Source: Hibiscus mutabilis
Taxonomy: Eukaryota > Streptophyta > Magnoliopsida > Malvales > Malvaceae
Direction: 5' to 3'
Length of the DNA stretch: 64,000 nucleotides
NCBI GenBank assembly: GCA_019671005.1
Contig: CM033721.1
Location: 51,688,864-51,752,863 of the forward strand
This document shows, one piece after another, positions 24,411-34,997 of the stretch; position 1 is the stretch's first letter; each line of letters begins with the position of its first letter. The notes under the pieces are model-generated. The model saw nothing but the letters and a program-made list of their open reading frames with translations. It was not told the origin of the DNA and did no database searches. The position numbers and the translations under genes are program-made.

Positions 24411-24506
24411 GGAGATATCGTTCTCCCGTGTAGGCCTAGCAAGTACCTTCGGGGCTTGAGTACCTTATGCTTTCGTAAGGATATCGTTCCTTCGTGTAGG
24501 CATAAG
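24411..24506 (+). ncRNA. leader twin hairpins, outer element
   Basis: Two hairpins share the loop TATCGT but have different stems: GGAGA/TCTCC (24411-24426) and AAGGA/TCCTT (24477-24492). The second sits inside an outer stem CTTATGC (24464-24470)/GCATAAG (24500-24506). Both lie between TTTCGT and CGTGTAGG. They are in the transcribed leader downstream of the PBS. A packaging, dimerisation or translation role is only a guess. Confidence 0.55.
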
Positions 24507-24844
24507 CGAATGGGTCCCCCTGAATTGAACCCGGTTGAAAGGAGCCTATAATGGGTGATGACCGGGGGCCTTGCTACTCTTAGTAGAAGACAACAAGGAC
24601 AATTCGGGTACCTCTTAGCACCAAAACTGCATATAGTGAGCCGTAGGAGCCAACCCTTTAGAGCCATGTGAAACTCTGCCCGATTAGTGGTCACCCTATT
24701 TAGGCTCTGGTGCCTTATTTCTTGTTTATGTACAGTTTTTATTACTCTATTTTTGTTATATTTATCTTTTGTTTTATTTAATCATTTTTTTTGGTACTAA
24801 CTCGTTTCATTTTATTCTCATCGCATTGATTTCATTTGCATCAT

Positions 24845-24849
24845 TGCAC
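24845..24849. repeat. target-site duplication TGCAC of inner element
   Basis: TGCAC precedes the inner 5' LTR and recurs at 37179-37183 directly after the inner 3' LTR. It proves that 24850-37178 inserted as a unit. Confidence 0.92.
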
Positions 24850-26283
24850 TGTAATCACTCATTTTTGACAGAGTTTTAGTGTTATTAGTATTATTTTAAT
24901 GGTAGTATTAATATAAAATTAATGAAAAATAATAATAATAAAAAAATATAAAAGGTAATATATATATTATTAATTTAAAAAAAGAGAAATTGCGTGGAGC
25001 AGGGTGCTCCACGTCACCCCATTTCACCCACCCATTGCCTATAAATACAAGGCATAGGGGCAGCCAAGGATTCACGCCCAAAATTTGCCATAAATTGGCA
25101 ATCCAATCGGCTCCCCAATTGGGAGCTAGGCCGGCGGCGAGGCTGGCCAGGGGTTGGGGGCAGTGCCCTCGGCCCCAGTTGGCTCGATCCAACATTTGAT
25201 CGGGGTCCTATTTTAGGTCCGATCTATTTAATAATTTTGGAGAGGTCATGGTAGATCCCGGTGGGGTTCATTTGGGGTTCGTTATTCGAGCTCCTAGTTA
25301 GGTATATTTTCTTCTTTTTTTATTTGTATTGTAATTTTTATGATTTAATGAAGTATTAGTTGATTTAAAATTGTGTTCTTTTTTACTCTGTATGTTTATT
25401 TATGCTTTAGTTTAGTATTTATTATGTTTTAAATTTATGTTTTATATTAATATTTTATTCATGTTAAATTTGTTTTTTATTTATTTGATAGATTAATATT
25501 TATGAATGTTAGTATTTTATCTATGTTAGATTTGTTTTTATTTATGAGTTAGATTAGCATTTATGTATGTATGTTTTAGATTAGTATTTATTTATGTTTT
25601 AAGTTTATGTTTTAGATTAATATTTTATTTATGTTAGATTTGTTTTTATTTATGTGTTAGATTAATATTTATGTGTGTTTTAGATCAATGTTTTATTTAT
25701 GTTAGATTAGTTTTATGTGTTAGATTAATATTTATGTATGTATGTTTCAGATTAGTATTTTATTTATGTTAGATTAGTATTTTATTATATTAGTATTTAT
25801 TTATATTTTTATCGCTTTGTATTTATTTTGCTTTCTAAGGTTGCATAATGAAATATAAATTATCAATGCGGTGCCCTTTTATCCGAGCGTAAACGGGGCC
25901 AGTATCAGGCATAGTGGAAGTGGTTGGGCGTTTACTCTCGGATAAAGGGGCCTTTAAAATCTACTCGCACTTATAACCAAATTTTAAATTGATCGTCACT
26001 TTAATCCGGAAAGTCTAATATTAGTAAAGCAGTAATTATTAAAGTACCAATTTTGGGCGGTGTGGGGGTGTTAATCCTTCCCCATCCGTAACCGACTCCC
26101 GAACCCAATAGTTTTCAAATCTCTGGTTTTATGGTGTCCGGCCTACCTAAGTGGCCGGTGGCGACTCCAATTTCTAAATAAAACGCAATTATTTTAAAAC
26201 CCCCATGAAACAAACATTTTATATTCGAGAAACCACAAATACTTCGAAACTTCGTTTTTTCTAGCGAAACGGACATCGTTACA
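24850..26283 (+). repeat. inner element 5' LTR
   Basis: Begins TGTAATCACTCATTTTTGAC and ends GGACATCGTTACA. The middle (about 25370-25800) is built of loose repeats of TTATGTTAGATTAGTATTT. The end block holds GGGCGGTGTGGGGGTG and CGTAACCGACTCCCGAACCC, shared by all LTRs of this group. Confidence 0.92.
24993..25048 (+). promoter_or_regulatory. LTR promoter: 9-bp dyad plus TATA box
   Basis: CGTGGAGCA-GGG-TGCTCCACG is a perfect 9-bp inverted repeat at 24993-25013. A TATA-like CTATAAATAC follows at about 25039. The 3' LTR has the same layout (about 35904 and 35948) with one base of the dyad changed. Position and TATA box point to the U3 promoter; the dyad could be a protein-binding site or an RNA stem. 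Confidence 0.6.
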
Positions 26284-26285
26284 GA

Positions 26286-26303
26286 TGGCGACTCCACTAG
26301 GGA
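26286..26303 (+). other. primer binding site, inner element
   Basis: TGGCGACTCCACTAGGGA follows two bases after the 5' LTR, the same type as the outer element's site with one base different. Confidence 0.75.
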
Positions 26304-26500
26304 ACATTTTTTGTTTTTAAAAAAACAAAAAGAGAGTCGAGCTTTTTAAAATAGTTACCACTTTATTAATATTAGAAGTTCCGGATTAAAATGACGATTA
26401 AATTAAAATTCGGTTGTAATTGCGCGTTTATTTTAACGCATTTAAAATTTGGCATATAAACCCGTCCTTTTTAAGTGGGGGAAAACACTAATGCTTTCGT

Positions 26501-26596
26501 GGAGATATCGTTCTCCCGTGTAGGCCTAGCAAGTACCTTCGGGGCTCGAGTACCATATGCTTTTGTAAGGATATCGTTCCTTCGTGTAGGCATAAG
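26501..26596 (+). ncRNA. leader twin hairpins, inner element
   Basis: The same pair as in the outer element: GGAGA-TATCGT-TCTCC (26501-26516) and AAGGA-TATCGT-TCCTT (26567-26582). Both stems and loops are unchanged between the two elements although flanking bases differ. The outer stem of the second has one mismatch here (CATATGC/GCATAAG). Confidence 0.55.
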
Positions 26597-26978
26597 TGAA
26601 TGGGTCCCCCTGGATTGAACCCGATTGAAAGGGGCCTATAATGGGTGATGATCGGGGGCCTTGCTACCCTTAGTAGGGGACAACAAGGACAATTCGGGTA
26701 CCTCCTAGCACCAACACTGCATGTAGAGAACATAGAAACCCACCCTGTTAGAGCCATGCAGATAACCTTAGGTGTTTTAGACTGGATAAATAGGGTTGTT
26801 TTGTTTGTTTACCTTATTTAATTTGTCATTTTATTTATGTATTTATTATTTTTATCCGGTACTAACTCATTTCTTTTTGTGTTTTATTTTTATTTTTATT
26901 TTACACATACTTTTGTTGCATTATCATTGCATCCCATTATATAAGGCGTTGATTCAAGTGGTTTGCCCGATTAGAAAA

Positions 26979-27280
26979 TCTTTCATCATGGAAAAAAGGT
27001 GTCTTAAGAAGGACGGCATCGATCCAGTCGTGCGACATTGGTCAGAGATTAATCAACAAATCCGAGCTAACAATTTGCCAAGCATCGTATAGTGCCAAAG
27101 TATACACATGAGACCCTGATGGTGGACATACAACGAGCTACAAGGTGTGTGAATGACTTAGCTACCGAAGCCGCGACTCTCCGACCTTTCGTAACCCCGG
27201 ACATGGAAGAAGCACCAAGGTTTATCAAGTTGCTCAGAGCTGTCGAGGAGCTAGGAGGTAGAGCTAGGGCTTACGTGTAG
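26979..27280 (+). pseudogene. unknown leader ORF, frame-shifted
   Basis: One frame reads MEKRCLKKDGIDPVVRHWSE and stops at 27090-27092 (TAG). The overlapping next frame continues without ATG as PKYTHETLMVDIQRATRCVN to AEELGG-like residues, ending at 27280. Codon content looks protein-like and unlike the surrounding DNA. It lies between leader and gag, where some large gypsy elements carry an extra ORF1. I do not recognise the product. It could equally be the decayed N-terminal part of gag. Confidence 0.35.
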
Positions 27281-29875
27281 AACTTTGTTTTGTAATTAAA
27301 ACTTTTTGTAATAGGGACTCTTTTTGTAATATGGACTCATTTTGTAATATGGACCCTTTTTGTAATCTGGACCCTTTAATTCCCATGAAAGTCGTTCGAA
27401 AGGGTGATTACCAGCGGAATCAACGCATTTATTTGCATTCATGTTGCATATCATGACATGGTGTTGATTCAAAAACAGTTCATTAAAAGGTTTTCAAAAT
27501 AGAAAAAGTCTGTTTTGCCAGAAACGATAATATTACAGTACCAAGTTAGGCCGAGCAAAGACCAATCGAGAAGGAAGACGGTACGATAGTACGGCACGTG
27601 CGACACAGAAGATTCAATCAGGGTCGCAGAACCCCAATTTTAAATCTTCACATTTAACCCTTTTGTAAAAATCTCAAAGATTTTAATTTAACTCTTTAAA
27701 AAAATTGAAAATATTATTTTGCTTTGAATCTTTTTCCTCCTAAAACTTTCAGAATAATAATAATAACAAAAAGAAACCTAAAAGTTTTTTTAAGTAAGTT
27801 AAAACTTTTTGATAATAAAAGGGGGAATTTTTAAACCAAATGATCCTTGAAAATTTTAATTTAAACCCCAAAAAGTTTTGAAGTACTCCCCTAGGATCGA
27901 TAGAATCCATCCCTGTTTAGATGTACCCAGATCTACAGAAGAAAATATATTGTTTGATGTCCTTTTCAGAAGCCACAAAAATAAAGATCATGACGTCACG
28001 AGTCCATAGAATAGAATAAGAGGAGAAGACGGAGTCATCCATCATCCTGAAGACGACGTGGAGCACAGGTTTTGCTTCCCGAAGTCAAGGTCTCCAGAAT
28101 AAATCCAACTGTTGCTTGTAATTCATTATTAATTTCTTGCAAACATACATTTTCTCTATTGAAAGTTTTTCAAAGACTGTTCGAGAATCAACACCGCATT
28201 TGCATGCATTCTCGTATTTATAGGGTATTGATTCTCGAAGTGGTTTCTCAAATCTCAGAAATCGTTCATAATTGGCAAAGGGTCGTCTAGTCAGATATTA
28301 GAGGGCACAGATCCAGGGTTTTGTCCCAGAACAAGATCGGAGACAATAGAAGAGGAACCATCTGAAGACTTCAGGTCAGACACGGTAAGGAGACACGGTA
28401 CTGGTATTGAGCAAAGTAAAGTGCAAGAGTTGAAAGAAGCAGAGGGAAGAAGTGATGAATCAGATGAATACTTTGACGGAAGGTAAGCGATCCATCGAAC
28501 CGAAAGAAGAATCGATTAAGGATCAGAATAGAGAGCGGGATAGTCAGAATTTTACCTCCAAGCCTGCCAAATACGACAAATTGAAACCTTTTGTGATCCG
28601 CATCAATAAACAGGCGGAATATATGTCTGAGTCGGGCTTTCAAAAAAGTAGAGCTCGGTCCAGAAGAAACCCGAGAAGCAAGTAATGAAAAATACATCTC
28701 GATTCCTGTGAGGTACACCGAACTACTACTAATGTTTATCGTGAAGAGTCTTATTACCTCAATAAAGTCTATAGTGAAGAGACAGTCTTATTCGAAAGAT
28801 TACGACACCGTTTAGGAAGTTTGGGTCATAGTATTGAGGATTGTGGGGCCTGAGGAACAAGTTCAAGATCTTATCACGATGAGAATTTTGGGTTTCAAAG
28901 ACGGAGTTCCCCAATCTATAGTAAGCTAACAATCACCCGAGGGGCAAAGTCGAGGAAGAATCGATATCCAGGACAAATTTCAAGTAATGCCGAAGTGGGT
29001 CACTCAAGCGAGTTAAATTTGAAGATCGGAGATAGGGGCATCCCAGGAGAGGGATATTCTTTCGAGTTCAGCCAGCTCAGATAAGAGAGAGATAACTTTG
29101 ATAAAATTGAATTTTCAGAATGATCACCCGAAGCTCTACTGAGTGTTTAAGAATATCAGATTGGGTCACCTTTAAAGAGTAAATGAACGGTGTTGTTCAG
29201 CTGAAGGACGACTCAGAATATTGGAAGAAAAGAAACTAGTCAAGCAAGAATCAAGTTAGGCTGTTATCAGATAAGTTTGAGGAAATTGGGAATAGGTACG
29301 ACAATCTCCAGAGATGAGCTATAGAATAACTTAGCCATTAATAAGAGTTTTGGGAACAAGTTTACGATAGAGCAATGACAATCCAACACTCTTCAGTTGG
29401 AAAGTAAGTAGGACAACTTTCATGCTGCGAAAGACTAAGCAGGGGATAGATGAAGACCCGAAGATCGATATAACTCGAGCAGGTAAGGCGGCTCAACAAA
29501 ATGGCAGGCTTAGTCAGAACATGGACCAAGTGTTGGACTACAGAAGGCAAGCTGACCGGACTACTGGATGAAGTTAAGAAAGTAGGCACTGAAGCTTATC
29601 AGTAACTGTAAATATCTAATATCTGATATAATGAAACCTTTTGGCCTCAATGAACGTCATTCTATGGGGATCACTTTTGGAATCAATACCTTACTGCATT
29701 CATGTTTATATTTTAGGATTGCATTGCATTACATTGTACAGTCATGGCATATTTTACATATCATTATCATTACCTTGCATAAAATTTTTGGGGATAATCC
29801 AAAGAATAATTAGAATTTTATCGTGAATAAAAGAATTGAACACACTCAAAAATCAAGATTCGAGCAGTTAGAAGA
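27281..29875 (+). other. inner element internal, no clear product
   Basis: Decayed sequence between the leader ORF and gag. A 77-codon frame at 28452-28685 (charged, with KPAKYDKLKPFVIRIN) and scattered phrases might be the poorly conserved N-terminal part of gag. I cannot assign a domain. It contains repeated TTTTTGTAATATGGAC units at 27300-27375. Confidence 0.35.
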
Positions 29876-29879
29876 TAGA

Positions 29880-30830
29880 CTCGAGAGAAAAGAGAGAAAA
29901 AAAAGAAGTTTGATGCCTTTAAATGCAAGAAAGCTCTGTTTGAACCCTGATTTGGTCGTTCCTCCAGATTCCAAAGATTCCCAAATTTGCGCATGATAAC
30001 GGAACAAGATGCCCCAAGATCCACTCGACCATATTCTGCAAAAAGATGGAGGGCTGTGTTGAAAAAATGCTGATCCACTACTTCCCCGACAGTCTAGCAG
30101 GACCTACCGTGATATGGTACAACTATTTGAGTAGAGACCAAGTGTAGTCATGCAGAGAATTAACTAACGTCTTTATGGGCAATACATATATGCTTTAGAC
30201 CTAGCACCAAGTCGTCAGTATCTCCAGGGTAGGAGGAAGAAACCTGATGAAGGCTTCAAGGAACGTGCTTTGAGGTGGTTGCGTTTAGCGACCTAGGTAC
30301 AGCCTCCCGTAGATGAAGAGGAAAATGACTTCCATTTTTCATGCCACCTTTCATATTTCTGCTTTAATAAGATGCTCGAGAAAATAAAAGCCAGCTTTGA
30401 GGACTTCATGATAGTCGGAGAGAGAAACGAACATGCACTCCGGGACCTAAGTTTAAAGACCAGACCTGCCTAGGAGCAGAATGAAAGAAAGAGATAAACG
30501 GGTACCATTTTCGAAGGTTCTCGTGACCGTAAGAGAATAAGACAGGCAGATTCCTCTAAATCACCTAGAAAAATTCCTCGAACAAGTACTTATTTAGAGA
30601 TATTCAGAGTATTCCATCTCAGATATATGGCTTCATCTGGTCAAGGGTTAGTACCTTACCTAAAGGCTGATAAAGATTACGCCCAGCTCATCTGCTCACA
30701 ATTTTGATCCATACAGTATATGTGAGTTCCACATTGTGGCGTTGGGGTATGACACTAAAAAATTTGGGGTCGTAAATAGAAAAAATTAAGAAGCTGGTCG
30801 ACGAGGGAGTCATGACGAGAGAGTTGATCC
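29880..30830 (+). pseudogene. gypsy-type gag remnant
   Basis: Shifting plus-strand frames spell parts of a plant gypsy capsid. CPKIHSTIFCKKMEG and LIHYFPDSLAGP...WY lie at about 30010-30125, LDLAPSRQYLQG and KPDEGFKERALRWLRLAT at about 30195-30295, and VQPPVDEEEND next to it. A degenerate CEFH...GYDT motif at about 30720-30760 corresponds to the gag C-terminal zinc-knuckle-like region. Gag packages element RNA. Several stops and frame changes make this copy non-functional. No protease or RT follows, so the element is gag-only. Confidence 0.75.
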
Positions 30831-31716
30831 AGCAATGGAAAAATAAGAGAAGAGGCAAGCCTACACTACAAAGGACCGGAATGAGTTAGTACTCGGGAGA
30901 TAGTCTGAAGGTCCCTATGGTTTTCCCATCAGTTCATAAAGAAATTCTCAATGCTTTGAAAGAAAAAAACTCCCAAACAGATATTTTTTAGAATTAAAAA
31001 TCACATTTCCATTTAGAAAAGCATTTTTACATTCTTGATTCTTTAAACATTTTATTTTTATGGGGTAGTTTTTGTTCTCCCATATGCATATACACGCATT
31101 TTTTAATGGACATATGTATAATCATTTCTATACCAGGTCCTCGAATTTTGAATGCAACAGTATATTGCTTCAGATCCAAAGATCAACTCTAAGTTGCTTA
31201 TATGTAGAAGAGATTGAATGTTGTGGGGATACTGTAAATGTGAGTATCTGCTAGTTTACTTAGGCCAACAGAGGAACAAAGTGAGCGTTTAGACAATGGG
31301 AAGTTCCCATTTTATGAATTTATCTTCTCAGACGCTTGTCGTTTAAGATCCTTGAAACGAGAGTTGACCCTAAACCTCTACCCCCTGAAGGCATTCTTAG
31401 GACATCTGTGAATTTGACAACGAATGATATTCTTTTACTTTACCAGAAGACGGATATGAGACCAGATAGATTGGATACGAAGATAAGAAAATCATCAGAA
31501 GAAAGTGGTTGAAAGCATGGATATGTCCAAACAAAAAATCAAAGAAAAGAAGAGAAATGGCAATCGGAAGGCCGAAGCAATCCAGATCGAGTAAATATCA
31601 GAAGAGCTGCAGAGAGGCAATTAACTTCGAGCGGAAGATAGCATCAATACCAGTATAGATACGTGTTGATTCGAGGATACATTCATAGACTCGAATAAGA
31701 AGAAAGAGATTCAATG
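30831..31716 (+). other. no coding signal
   Basis: Where protease and reverse transcriptase would be expected I find no DTG/DSG, YVDD or HHCC motif in any frame. The sequence is purine-rich and decayed. Confidence 0.5.
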
Positions 31717-31734
31717 CTAAAAACCCAAGATGGG

Positions 31735-31880
31735 CAGTCTAAAAAAAGAAAAAAAAAAAAAAAAAAAAAGAGAAGAAAAGAAAAAATAAAATAAAAATGA
31801 AGAAAAAATGAGAGAAAGAAAAAAAGGAAGAAAAAAAGAAAAAAAAGAAAAAGGAAAAAAGAAAAAGAGAAATAAAGAAT
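31735..31880 (+). repeat. purine tract (A/G) on sense strand
   Basis: Nearly all A and G for about 145 bases. Similar sense-strand purine tracts lie at 32234-32280, 33685-33885, 34885-34985, 38610-38735, 39145-39235 and 39620-39672. They separate the hairpin arrays. Phe/Ser-rich frames on the minus strand here are artefacts of this composition. Confidence 0.7.
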
Positions 31881-32062
31881 ATTGTATATGCTTCACACAC
31901 GGATCAAACAATACAAGAACAAGACTTCAACTATGAGCAAGAGACACAAGGAATCCACATTTCAAGTAAATATCAGTTTTGAAAATTAGTATAGAAGCTC
32001 GAATTGAAGCCAAGTCAAGACAAGTCGGCCCGAAGATTGCCAATTTTGAAAAAGAAAATGAC

Positions 32063-32491
32063 CTCTAGGGTGAAAACCCAAAAATGGGCAGTCTAGAGTG
32101 ATCCTAAAAATGAAGAAAAAGAGTAGTGTGCCTGAGCATGCTGGCATCAATATCCAACCAAAATACACTGAAGGAAGTGACCTCTAGGGTGAAAACCTAA
32201 AAATGGGCAGTCTAGAGCGATCCAAGAGAAAAAGTGAAAAAAAAGAAAAGAAAAAAGAAGAGAAAAGAAGAAAGAAAGAATAACATTTCATCTGGGCGTG
32301 CCAATCACAAGAATTCTCAGAAATGTATTCGTAGTCCTTCATTCAAGAAATCTCAGTTTCGAGGAGTATTGGAGGATCAAACATTATTGAACAGAAAACG
32401 AACATCGGTATATAGCCAGAATGCAAGACAGCCTACAGTAAAAAGAAAGGAAATGAACTTTAGGGTGAAAACCAAAACGGGCAGTCTAGAG
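32063..32491 (+). ncRNA. GAAA-loop hairpin repeats
   Basis: Three copies (32063-32098, 32182-32217, 32458-32491) of a nested fold: outer stem CTCTA/TAGAG enclosing GGGT-GAAA-ACCC and the conserved GGGCAGTC. Changes keep pairing: the second has ACCT (G-U at the base), the third has CTTTA against TAGAG (U-G). A fourth, damaged copy lacking its left arm is at about 31715-31742. Each good copy is followed by TGATCC or CGATCC. GAAA closed by such a stem is a GNRA tetraloop on the sense strand. Confidence 0.6.
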
Positions 32492-32942
32492 TGATCCAAA
32501 AAAAGGAAGGAATAATGGGCATATCCAAGTTACACAAGTACAGAAATACTGTTTCACTTAACCATAAACCAGAGGCCTACATTACAATCCCCAAAGACCA
32601 TTCTGGTCATCCATAGATATCCAAGTTGAATGAGAATGTCTTCAGATTTCATTCCGCCTATAAGGGTTAACTTTGCTTCAAGGAACGTCAAACTTCGAAG
32701 TGCTTGATCGACACCCAAATGAGGGAAGGATGGGGCATGGTGAGATAGTGAGATTAAGAGAGCCATCTTAAACGGGGTAGAAACTAGGTAGGGTTGTCCC
32801 TCTCAAAAGCCTATTAGACCAGAAGAAACTATACATTGGCATATATCTCCACAATGGTCAAGATCTTCTAAATATGCGCTTCATTAGAGTTGATCTCTGG
32901 CAACTTGAAGCATATGCGCTATGGTGTTTGATATTTCGGGGG

Positions 32943-33150
32943 CAAACATGTTTTAAAAGGTTTGACATTTTCTCACAAAGTTTTGATGTTTACCATTTCC
33001 CCCAAACATTAGTTTTTAAAAATGTTTGGCAATATACTTCGAATTTTGTTTACCATTCTCCAAACATTAATTTTTTAAAAAAATGTTTGGTCCTTAAAAA
33101 AAGAGAGGATGTTTACCATTTGTCCCAAACAATGTTTTCAAAATGTTTGG
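32943..33150 (+). ncRNA. CCAAACATT hairpin repeats
   Basis: Four units of about 60 bp, mostly introduced by GTTTACCATT. Stems are CAAAC/GTTTG (32943-32964), CCAAACATT/AATGTTTGG (33002-33029), CCAAACATT/AATGTTTGG (33060-33090) and CCAAACA/TGTTTGG (33125-33150). The loops are T- then A-rich and differ. Confidence 0.55.
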
Positions 33151-33984
33151 TATCCCCTCCAAGTTGTGATTTTCAAAATGACTGTTATCTTTTCAAACAA
33201 TCATTATTTTTTTGAAATATACACAAGCAAATTGCCTTTTGCATTACTTTAAAAATGAATGATGATGAGATTTAAAGCATAGGGATCGAGAGTTAGTTCT
33301 CGTCGAAATACTACGAGAGGTTCAAGGATGAGCTCAGGGGATGGAAGCATTTTGGCTCACCCTGGTGACTAGAAATAAATTATGGCTTTGTATGATGGGT
33401 CAGAAAATTCAAAGCAGTGGAGCCCGTGGTTGAATGGGGCAACGCCAAGTGAAGAAGATGACAAGGGCTCTTATAAGAATAATATAAGAACTAGAATATC
33501 ATTCATGAAGACGGGTGATAACCCCGAAGACAAGAAAGCCTTCCGCACAAAATGTTTGAAAGCATGTTAATCTAGATTCGAAGTGATTGATCAAATGAGG
33601 ATTTAAGAGCATACAGTGAAGAAGCAAAGAGATGAAGAAATCTGAGGAACGACCTTTCAAGGTGTAAGACTTTAGAACAAAAAAGGGCTGAAAGAAAAAA
33701 AGAAAAAAAAAAAGAAAATGAGAGAAAAAAAGAAAGTAAGAAGAAAAAAGGAAAGAAAAATAAAAAGGAAAAATAAGAAGAAATTGAAGGAAAAAATAGA
33801 GAAAAAAAGAGAAAAAGTGAAAAAGAAAAAATAAGAAAAAATTGAAAGAAAAACAAAGAAGAAAAAGAGAAGAAGGAAAAGGCACAACATTGCATGCATC
33901 ATATAGATAGAGGCATGTCAATTTTTGCTTGTTTCTAGACAGGTATTTGAAGAATTGTCAAAGAATTTACTAAAGAAAAGAAAG

Positions 33985-34868
33985 ATCGGTAGCCATAGTG
34001 GCGTGAGGCCCAGATGTTAAATCTTTCGGGTCATCGATAAGTCCTTCGGGCACGGTGTTAAGTCCTTCGGGCCACCAGTAAGTCTTTCGAGCATGGTGAT
34101 AAGTCCTTCGAGCCATCAGTAAGTCCTTCAGGCATGATGCGGCAGCATTGGTAGCGTGAGTTCAAAAAGATCGGCAGCCATAGTAGCGTGAGGCCCAGAC
34201 GTTAAATCCTTCGGGTCATCGGTAAGTCCTTCGGGCATGATGTTAAGTCCTTTGGGCCACCAATAAGTCTTTCGAGCATGGTGATAAGTCCTTCGGGCCA
34301 TCAGTAAGTCATTCGGGCATGATGCGGCAGCATTAGTAGCGTGAGTCCAGAAAGATCGCCAGCCATAGCGGCGTGAGGCCCAGACGTTAAATCCTTCGGG
34401 TCATCGGTAAGTCATTCGGGCACGATGTTAAGTCCTTCAGGCCACCAATAAGTCTTTCGAGCTTGGTGATAAATCCTTTGGGCATGATGAGGCAACATTA
34501 GTAGCGTGAGTCCAGAAAGATCGGCAGCCATAGCGGCATGAGGCCTAGATGTTAAATCCTTCATGTCATCGGTAAGTCCTTCGGGCACGATGTTAAGTCT
34601 TTCAGGCCACCAATAAGTCTTTCGAGCATGGTGATAAGTCCTTCGGGCCATCAGTAAGTCCTTCGGGAGTGATACGGCAGCATTAGTAGCGTGAGTCTAG
34701 AATGATCGGCAGCCATAGCGGCATGAGGCCCAGATGTTAAATCCTTTGGGCACGATTTTAAGTCATTCGGGCCACCATTAAGTCTTTCGAGCATGGTGAT
34801 AAGTCCTTCGGGCCATCAATAAGTCATTCGGGCATGATGCGGCAGCCTTAGTAGCGTACGTCCAAAGA
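33985..34868 (+). ncRNA. five-unit 185-bp tandem with UUCG-loop hairpins
   Basis: Five units begin at about 33985, 34170, 34355, 34518 and 34703, each starting GATCGGCAGCCATAG with variants; the third is shorter. Each holds up to three subunits of the form CATC...AAGTCCTTCGGGC...GATG or CACC...AAGTCTTTCGAGC...GGTG. Outer stem CATC/GATG and CACC/GGTG change together, with one CATC/GGTG (U-G) in the first unit. The inner CC-TTCG-GG and CT-TTCG-AG also change together. Minus-strand reading frames here are shadows. Confidence 0.6.
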
Positions 34869-34997
34869 TATCAACAGCCTTGTTAAAAAAAATGAGATAG
34901 AAAAAAGAAGAGAAGAGAAAATAAAGAAAAAGAGTAGAAAAAGGGGGAAAGAAAAAGGAAAAAGAAAAAAAAAAGAAAAGAAAAATTTGAAGATAAA

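Noticed and set aside
24398..26757. Minus-strand frames of 89-98 codons with matching C-termini (24398-24694, 26488-26757)
   Set aside because: They are antisense to the duplicated retrotransposon leader; their similarity only reflects the leader's conservation.
31717..33921. Long Phe/Ser-rich minus-strand reading frames (for example 33499-33921 and 31717-31911)
   Set aside because: They are the complement of sense-strand purine tracts; frames stay open because T-rich codons are not stops. No protein-like composition.
34412..34651. Minus-strand 79-codon frame with repeated RKTYWWPE
   Set aside because: It is a shadow of the 185-bp tandem repeat; the repeat signal is explained by the hairpin subunits on the other strand.
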